A program made the translations under genes and the position numbers. From the NCBI GenBank assembly GCA_900755095.1, contig CAAEFE010000108.1, forward strand, positions 1-10,630: 10,630 nucleotides of DNA. The letters are read 5' to 3'. This stretch comes from an uncultured Bacteroides sp. (GTDB taxonomy: Bacteria; Bacteroidota; Bacteroidia; Bacteroidales; Bacteroidaceae). Within the stretch, counting starts at the first letter, position 1. Every line of letters starts with the position of its first letter. Positions 6,091-10,630 of the stretch are shown here, piece by piece. The notes under the pieces are model-generated. The model did no database searches. It was not told the DNA's origin and saw only the letters and a program-made list of their open reading frames with translations.

Positions 6091-7959
6091 ATGGCAGTAC
6101 CTTATTTACAGATAGATAACCTGACCAAGTCTTTCGGTGACTTGGTTCTTTTTGAAAATGTATCTTTGGGCATTGCCGAAGGTCAGCGGGTAGGATTAAT
6201 AGCAAAGAACGGTAGTGGAAAGACTACCTTACTGAATATCATTGCCGGAAAGGAAGGTTATGATAGCGGTAATATTGTTTTTCGTCGTGATCTTCGGGTG
6301 GATTACCTGGAACAGGATCCGCAATATCCCGAAGAACTGACAGTGCTCGAAGCCTGTTTCCATCATGGTAACAGCACGGTGGAATTGATAAAGGAGTACG
6401 AACGCTGCATGGAAACCGAAGGTCATCCGGGATTGGAAAACCTCTTGGCACGTATGGATCAGGAGAAAGCTTGGGAGTATGAACAGAAAGCCAAGCAAAT
6501 CCTTTCACAACTTAAAATCCGTAATTTCGATCAGAAAGTGAAGCAACTGTCCGGCGGACAGCTGAAGCGTGTTGCTTTGGCGAACGCTTTGATTACCGAA
6601 CCGGATCTGTTAATCCTTGATGAGCCGACCAACCACCTGGACTTGGATATGACCGAATGGTTGGAAGATTACCTGCGTCGTACCAACCTTAGCCTGCTGA
6701 TGGTGACTCACGACCGTTACTTCCTTGATCGTGTTTGCTCCGAGATTATCGAAATAGACAATCAACAAATCTACCAATATAAAGGTAACTACAGCTATTA
6801 TCTCGAAAAGCGTCAGGAACGTATTGAATCTAAGAGCGTGGAAATAGAGCGTGCCAATAATCTGTATCGTACAGAACTCGACTGGATGCGCCGGATGCCG
6901 CAGGCACGCGGACATAAGGCCCGTTACCGGGAAGATGCTTTCTACGAATTGGAAAAGGTTGCGAAGCAGCGTTTTAATACTGATAATGTAAAGCTGGAAG
7001 TGAAAGCATCGTATATCGGAAGCAAGATATTCGAAGCTGACCATCTTTTCAAGAGTTTCGGAGATCTAAAGATTCTGGATGATTTCTCTTATATCTTCTC
7101 TCGTTATGAGAAGATGGGAATTGTAGGAAATAACGGAACCGGAAAATCTACTTTTATCAAGATATTGATGGGACAAGTCAAGCCTGATAGCGGAACAGTG
7201 GATATTGGCGAAACAGTTCGTTTCGGTTATTATTCGCAGGACGGACTTCAGTTTGACGAACAGATGAAAGTGATTGATGTGATACAGGATATTGCCGAAG
7301 TCATCGAATTGGGCAATGGAAAGAAGCTGACTGCTTCTCAATTTCTGCAGCATTTCCTGTTTACTCCTGAAACCCAGCATAGCTATGTCTATAAATTGAG
7401 TGGGGGAGAGCGTCGCCGTCTTTACCTTTGTACCATCCTGATGCGTAATCCTAACTTTCTAGTATTGGACGAGCCTACCAATGACCTCGATATTATCACG
7501 CTGAATGTGCTCGAAGAATATCTCCAAAACTTCAAAGGCTGTGTGATTGTCGTTTCCCATGACCGTTACTTTATGGATAAAGTAGTAGATCACCTGATGG
7601 TATTCAACGGACAGGGAGATATTCGTGACTTCCCCGGAAATTATAGTGATTATCGTAACTGGAAAGAAGCAAAGGAACAAAAAGAGAAAGAAGCAGAGAA
7701 GCCGCAGGAAGAAAAGACCGCCCGTGTCCGTCTGAACGACAAGCGTAAGATGAGCTTTAAAGAAAAGCGTGAATTCGAGCAACTGGAAAAAGAAATCGCC
7801 GAACTGGAAGCTGAAAAAACACAAATTGAGGAACTTCTTTGTAGCGGCACACTTTCCGTTGACGAATTGACTGAAAAGTCAAAACGTTTGCCCGAAGTCA
7901 ATGATATGATTGACGAAAAGACAATGCGTTGGTTGGAACTTAGCGAAATAGAAGGCTGA
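6091..7959 (+). CDS. uup: ABC-F family ATPase, Uup type
   Basis: Soluble ABC-F ATPase of 622 residues, a family that acts on ribosomes or, for Uup, also in ribosome assembly and DNA stability; it has no membrane domain and is not a transporter. First ATPase domain: Walker A AKNGSGKT (38-45), signature LSGGQ (153-157), Walker B LLILDE (173-178), switch H207. A charged helical linker (about 242-305) includes RMPQARGHKARYR and would point at the ribosome. Second domain: Walker A GNNGTGKS (346-353), LSGGE (436-440), Walker B FLVLDE (456-461), H490. Both catalytic glutamates (E178, E461) are present. A charged stretch (about 525-545) leads to a C-terminal coiled coil (about 553-620), the Uup-type domain that distinguishes it from EttA. 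It starts 1 nt after the preceding stop codon and is followed by tandem hairpins. The first Walker A has alanine in place of the usual first glycine, which the motif tolerates. Confidence 0.93.
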   Translation: MAVPYLQIDNLTKSFGDLVLFENVSLGIAEGQRVGLIAKNGSGKTTLLNIIAGKEGYDSGNIVFRRDLRVDYLEQDPQYPEELTVLEACFHHGNSTVELIKEYERCMETEGHPGLENLLARMDQEKAWEYEQKAKQILSQLKIRNFDQKVKQLSGGQLKRVALANALITEPDLLILDEPTNHLDLDMTEWLEDYLRRTNLSLLMVTHDRYFLDRVCSEIIEIDNQQIYQYKGNYSYYLEKRQERIESKSVEIERANNLYRTELDWMRRMPQARGHKARYREDAFYELEKVAKQRFNTDNVKLEVKASYIGSKIFEADHLFKSFGDLKILDDFSYIFSRYEKMGIVGNNGTGKSTFIKILMGQVKPDSGTVDIGETVRFGYYSQDGLQFDEQMKVIDVIQDIAEVIELGNGKKLTASQFLQHFLFTPETQHSYVYKLSGGERRRLYLCTILMRNPNFLVLDEPTNDLDIITLNVLEEYLQNFKGCVIVVSHDRYFMDKVVDHLMVFNGQGDIRDFPGNYSDYRNWKEAKEQKEKEAEKPQEEKTARVRLNDKRKMSFKEKREFEQLEKEIAELEAEKTQIEELLCSGTLSVDELTEKSKRLPEVNDMIDEKTMRWLELSEIEG

Positions 7960-7962
7960 TTC

Positions 7963-8004
7963 GTGCCACTATATTGGCACCTTTGTGCCACTTCGATGGC
8001 ACAA
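7963..8004 (+). terminator. Two tandem near-identical hairpins after uup
   Basis: Two 18-nt units at 7963-7980 and 7985-8002 differ only in the 4 loop bases (ATAT versus TCGA). Each has GTGCCA pairing with TGGCAC around a 6-base loop; the second stem extends to 8 bp (TTGTGCCA/TGGCACAA, 7983-8004). They begin 4 nt past the uup stop codon and are followed by a moderately T-rich but interrupted stretch. They could act as a double terminator, as an RNA 3'-end stabiliser, or as a protein-binding site; the terminator role is the simplest reading. Confidence 0.5.
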
Positions 8005-8070
8005 GTATAGTTTATTATATTCCCGGATAACCAAATAATGATAATATACCCCCAGACAATATAACCTAGT

Positions 8071-8910
8071 ATGACAAACCTAACCAATTATCATAGCCAC
8101 TGCCTGTATTGCGACGGACGAGCCAATATGGACGATTTTATTCGTTTTGCTATCAGCGAAGGGTTTACTTCTTATGGCATTTCTTCTCATGCTCCACTAC
8201 CATTTTCTACCGCATGGACGATGGAGTGGGATAGAATGGAAGATTACCTTTCCGAATTCTCTCGTCTGAAAAAGAAATATGCAGGTAAGATAGAGCTTGC
8301 CATCGGTCTCGAAATTGACTACCTGAATGAAGAAAACAATCCCTCTTTGCCTTGTTTTCAAAAACTACCACTTGACTACCGGATAGGTTCTGTGCATATG
8401 TTGTATTCTCCAGAAGGGAAAATCGTAGATATTGATACCCCGGCAGATCTTTTCCGTCAATTGGTAGACAGGCACTTCGATGGTGACTTGGATTCTGTTG
8501 TCCACCTTTATTATAAGAACCTGCTCCGTATGGTAGAGCTGGGAGGATTTGATATTGTCGGCCATGCTGACAAGATGCATTATAACGCTTCCTGTTATCG
8601 TCCGGGTTTGCTTGATGAAGCATGGTATGACACGTTGGTCCGCGATTACTTCGCGGTGATTGCTGCACGTGGTTATATGGTGGAAATCAATACCAAGTCT
8701 TATCATGAGCTGGGTACATTCTATCCGAATGAACGTTATTTCCCTTTCCTGAAAGAATTGGGTATTCGGGTACAGGTGAATAGTGATGCGCACTACCCTG
8801 AAAGAATAAACAATGCCCGCTTCGAAGGGTTAGCCGCTTTGAAGAAAGCAGGTTTTACTTCGGTGGTAGAATGGCATGGGGGGAAATGGGAAGATATTCC
8901 CATAGGATAA
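8071..8910 (+). CDS. PHP-domain phosphatase, histidinol-phosphatase family
   Basis: Cytoplasmic metal-dependent phosphoesterase of the PHP superfamily, 279 residues, the usual size for HisK/HisJ-type histidinol-phosphate phosphatases. The full set of expected metal ligands can be seen: H8 and H10 (YHSHC), D15, H40 (SSHAP), E81 (GLEIDY), H109 (SVHML), H165 (GHADK), D239 and H241 (NSDAH), consistent with a tri-metal centre. No other histidine genes are nearby, so the true substrate could be histidinol phosphate or another small phosphoester. No good -7 element is seen in the 60 bases before the ATG at 8071, so expression may come partly from read-through past the hairpins behind uup. Its TAA stop codon (8908-8910) is 1 nt from the stop codon of a convergent gene. 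Confidence 0.85.
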   Translation: MTNLTNYHSHCLYCDGRANMDDFIRFAISEGFTSYGISSHAPLPFSTAWTMEWDRMEDYLSEFSRLKKKYAGKIELAIGLEIDYLNEENNPSLPCFQKLPLDYRIGSVHMLYSPEGKIVDIDTPADLFRQLVDRHFDGDLDSVVHLYYKNLLRMVELGGFDIVGHADKMHYNASCYRPGLLDEAWYDTLVRDYFAVIAARGYMVEINTKSYHELGTFYPNERYFPFLKELGIRVQVNSDAHYPERINNARFEGLAALKKAGFTSVVEWHGGKWEDIPIG

Positions 8911-8911
8911 G

Positions 8912-9127
8912 TTATTCCATATCCAGAATCTCTTGTTTCTCTTCATTCAACGAAACCAATGTCTTTTTTAGCTCGTCTATTCGTGAATCAATTTCAGCCA
9001 ACTTCTTCAGATACATAGTTCTAGGTAGCACATCTTCATTGGCCATGATAAACTCCTCTTTCTCGTCAAAGAGTTGCTCTATTTGCTCTTCAACTCTATT
9101 TATAGCACATGAAATTTCTCCTATCAT
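8912..9127 (-). CDS. Small coiled-coil protein of unknown function
   Basis: I do not recognise a family. From the ATG at 9127 the product is 71 residues. The in-frame TTG at 9172 would overlap the upstream gene and is less likely, since the ATG lies 26 nt after the upstream stop codon and is preceded by AAAGAAAG. The sequence is two charged amphipathic helices separated by a short LPRT turn, so it should fold as a helical hairpin or pair in coiled coils: IGEISCAINRVEEQIEQL, then YLKKLAEIDSRIDELKK and following residues. It has no membrane segment or known catalytic motif. It is very probably co-transcribed with the isomerase-fold gene ahead of it and could be its partner or adaptor. Strand-consistent context and a clean heptad pattern argue that it is real. 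Confidence 0.65.
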   Translation of the reverse strand: MIGEISCAINRVEEQIEQLFDEKEEFIMANEDVLPRTMYLKKLAEIDSRIDELKKTLVSLNEEKQEILDME

Positions 9128-9153
9128 AAATCTTTCTTTTTTTATAGATGCCT

Positions 9154-10389
9154 TTATTCCGTCCTCTTGCAAGCATTTGCCTGGAAAAACTCGTTCAACG
9201 TATCTTCATAGTTACCATGAAGCATAATATGATGATTTCCCAGTGGATTCTTTAAGAAGTATTCGGCCGGAGTATTCATGTGGATGCGCACTTGTGTACG
9301 GCACATATTAATATAATTAGTGTTTTCAGTCAATGTTCCTGTAGACAAGTAATATTCATCCAGACATTCACCGCCACATTTTATGATCGTTACATCCCCC
9401 GTCGGAAGTAGCCCTTGTATGGCAATTCCTTTTTCTGTTTCAAAGTGATTGCGGATAATATATCTCTCCGTTTGTTTGAGACCTACGGTGCAATGTGCCA
9501 ATATCAGTTCATTCGTACGGGAATTAATCATGGAAGGATTTGCCATAAATCCGTCTTTACCCGTAAGTGCTTTAACTGCTAATAGCGTAAATACAGATTG
9601 AAGATCTCCTTCACAACCTGCTATTATCCCGTCATCATTCAATAAAGATAATGCCACGCATCCGGTAGTGTCGATTTGTTCAATCAGTTTAAAACAGCTT
9701 AATGTCAGCGCTTCCAGATTTTCTTCCTGACAGACCTTTTTGATTGCCCGGTACAGCCGCATGGATTTGATTAAATCTTCAGGAGTTCCTTCGCGGCAGG
9801 CAAGAGCTTGTGATGCTACAGCTGCGCATGATGCTCCAACTTGGTCATCCGTAATGTGTTTAAATTGTTCATAAATCCGTTCCAATGGAATATCTACATA
9901 TTCGATTCCCCAACGACGTTTTGCCAACAAGTAGTCTACGTTACTGGCAACTAACCAGGAAGAAGGACTTCCAATGACTCCGATACGTTTGCCAAACAAA
10001 GAACGTTGTGCCTGAAAATTATTATAAAGTGTATGAATACGTAAGATGATAGCCGATAATTCACCGTGCAGAATTTCACTTTTCATTCCGCGTCCCCGTA
10101 GCCAGGTGGAAATTTCCAGTGCGGCAGCAAGAGAATTCTGCATACCGTCTGCCAGTAAAATGGCAGGGCGGGGAAGATTCTCAAAGTGCTGTATGACCAG
10201 TCTTTCCACCCCACCGGTAGCGACGAAAATGATTTTGAAATCGTCACTACTAAGTTTGTCCATATCTTGATGGTCGACGAACTTTACAGTATAATATTTT
10301 TCAATCTCGCTCAAAATAGCTTCGTGCGAGCTACGTAGCGAGACTTGTTTGTGAAGTATTGAAGCGAATGAGATAAGGTGTATGGTCAT
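9154..10389 (-). CDS. L-fucose/L-arabinose isomerase-fold protein
   Basis: A 411-residue soluble protein that looks like a short member of the fucose/arabinose isomerase superfamily. Residues about 1-130 resemble the N-terminal Rossmann-like domain; about 133-245 the second one (beginning FGKRIGVIGSPSSW). The remainder carries superfamily-like landmarks: GCEGDLQS (258-265), LAHCT (297-301) and GNHH (384-387). In true isomerases a Glu, an Asp or Glu and a late His bind the metal; here E260 or D262 and H386 or H387 are the best candidates. It is much shorter than FucI (about 590 residues), so isomerase activity on fucose should not be assumed. It could be a sugar isomerase of different specificity or a non-catalytic relative. 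The ATG at 10389 follows a good -7 element. A small coiled-coil gene follows in the same operon. Confidence 0.75.
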   Translation of the reverse strand: MTIHLISFASILHKQVSLRSSHEAILSEIEKYYTVKFVDHQDMDKLSSDDFKIIFVATGGVERLVIQHFENLPRPAILLADGMQNSLAAALEISTWLRGRGMKSEILHGELSAIILRIHTLYNNFQAQRSLFGKRIGVIGSPSSWLVASNVDYLLAKRRWGIEYVDIPLERIYEQFKHITDDQVGASCAAVASQALACREGTPEDLIKSMRLYRAIKKVCQEENLEALTLSCFKLIEQIDTTGCVALSLLNDDGIIAGCEGDLQSVFTLLAVKALTGKDGFMANPSMINSRTNELILAHCTVGLKQTERYIIRNHFETEKGIAIQGLLPTGDVTIIKCGGECLDEYYLSTGTLTENTNYINMCRTQVRIHMNTPAEYFLKNPLGNHHIMLHGNYEDTLNEFFQANACKRTE

Positions 10390-10418
10390 TATGATATTGT
10401 TTTAAGTTTTCCGTATGA

Positions 10419-10426
10419 CAAATGTA
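10419..10426 (-). promoter_or_regulatory. -7 element for the isomerase-fold operon
   Basis: Read on the minus strand, TACATTTG matches TAnnTTTG and lies about 30 nt before the ATG at 10389. No clear TTTG lies at the -33 position. The same octamer serves the divergent gene. Confidence 0.6.
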
Positions 10427-10458
10427 TAGCTTTCTTTTCAATTTACCATAACGATTTT

Positions 10459-10476
10459 AACCTTGCTAAGGTTTTT
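10459..10476. other. Inverted repeat between two divergent promoters
   Basis: AACCTT-GCT-AAGGTT is a perfect 6-bp stem with a 3-base loop, followed by TTT on the plus strand. No plus-strand gene ends before it, so a terminator role makes little sense; a small operator or chance is more likely. It lies between the two -7 elements. Confidence 0.3.
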
Positions 10477-10510
10477 AAAGTTTTTATGTCTCTGTATTCA
10501 AATTATTGCG

Positions 10511-10518
10511 TACATTTG
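10511..10518 (+). promoter_or_regulatory. -7 element for the aminotransferase gene
   Basis: TACATTTG matches the Bacteroides -7 consensus, with transcription expected near 10524. The -33 region is not a good match. The leader would be about 46 nt and would include the heptamer repeat. Confidence 0.6.
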
Positions 10519-10535
10519 CAGCTCCAAGTAGAAAA

Positions 10536-10563
10536 AGTAAATAGTAATTAGTAATTTGTAGTT
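10536..10563 (+). repeat. 7-bp tandem repeat in the aminotransferase leader
   Basis: Four units of 7 bases lie in a row: AGTAAAT, AGTAATT, AGTAATT and the more diverged TGTAGTT. The array ends 6 nt before the ATG at 10570, so it spans the ribosome-binding region. Such arrays can change copy number by slippage, which would change leader length and possibly translation. Confidence 0.55.
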
Positions 10564-10569
10564 AAAATT

Positions 10570-10630
10570 ATGCCAACCATATCCATTCGCGGAAACGAGA
10601 TGCCTGCATCTCCTATCAGAAAACTGGCTC
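10570..10630 (+). CDS. PLP-dependent aminotransferase, N-terminal fragment (probable)
   Basis: Only the first 20 codons are in the window (MPTISIRGNEMPASPIRKLA); the gene runs off the right edge. This opening, with MPASPIRKL, resembles the start of Bacteroides class I/II pyridoxal-phosphate aminotransferases of the aspartate aminotransferase group, which would transfer amino groups between amino acids and 2-oxo acids in the cytoplasm. The lysine that binds the cofactor is far outside the window, so the call rests on recognising the N-terminus. It has its own -7 element and is divergent from the isomerase-fold operon. Confidence 0.55.
   Translation, partial: MPTISIRGNEMPASPIRKLA

Noticed and set aside
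7650..8087. Minus-strand open frame of 145 codons over the end of uup and the hairpins
   Set aside because: Serine- and phenylalanine-rich shadow of the lysine/glutamate-rich uup coiled-coil codons; no start signal.
8207..8793. Two minus-strand open frames inside the PHP gene
   Set aside because: The plus-strand gene has all the metal-binding residues of its family; the antisense frames show no recognisable features.
9128..9172. TTG start at 9172 for the small coiled-coil gene
   Set aside because: It would overlap the upstream coding region and use a rare start; the ATG at 9127 has a purine-rich upstream site and comes just after the upstream stop codon.

Overview
The window looks like ordinary chromosome from a Bacteroides-group bacterium (Bacteroidales). 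Four of the six promoters called match the Bacteroides housekeeping consensus (TTTG at -33 or TAnnTTTG at -7) closely enough to be read by eye. Shine-Dalgarno sites are weak or absent, composition is moderately AT-rich, and several proteins belong to families typical of Bacteroides (a thioredoxin-like lipoprotein of the DUF5106 kind, a DUF3805/DUF3806 protein). I see no integrase, transposase, rRNA, tRNA or CRISPR array, and no obvious composition break.

Left part (1-3794), all on the minus strand. A response regulator (OmpR/PhoB type) and a PhoR-like membrane sensor kinase form a two-gene operon behind a textbook promoter. Downstream, behind its own strong promoter, lies a secreted thioredoxin-like lipoprotein with a CHAC motif. 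The first 193 bases hold no gene I can defend.

Middle (3795-7959), plus strand. A membrane-anchored transglutaminase-like protein is divergent from the two-component operon. The shared intergenic region contains GTTAC repeats with 11-bp phasing, the layout expected for an OmpR/PhoB-type operator. Next comes a tight pair: a DUF3805/DUF3806-like protein with its own promoter, then an ABC-F ATPase of the Uup type starting 1 nt after the preceding stop codon.

Right part (7960-10630). Two nearly identical tandem hairpins separate uup from a PHP-domain phosphatase (histidinol-phosphatase family). That gene runs head-on into a minus-strand pair: a fucose/arabinose-isomerase-fold protein followed by a 71-residue coiled-coil protein. 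The convergent stop codons are 1 nt apart. At the far right, a divergent promoter region leads to the first 20 codons of a probable PLP-dependent aminotransferase, whose leader contains a 7-bp tandem repeat.

I do not see clear evidence for a new defence or mobile system. The most informative signals are regulatory: the phased repeats upstream of the response regulator, the duplicated hairpin after uup, and the heptamer repeat before the aminotransferase. The least characterised proteins are the isomerase-like protein with its small coiled-coil partner and the transglutaminase-like anchor protein.
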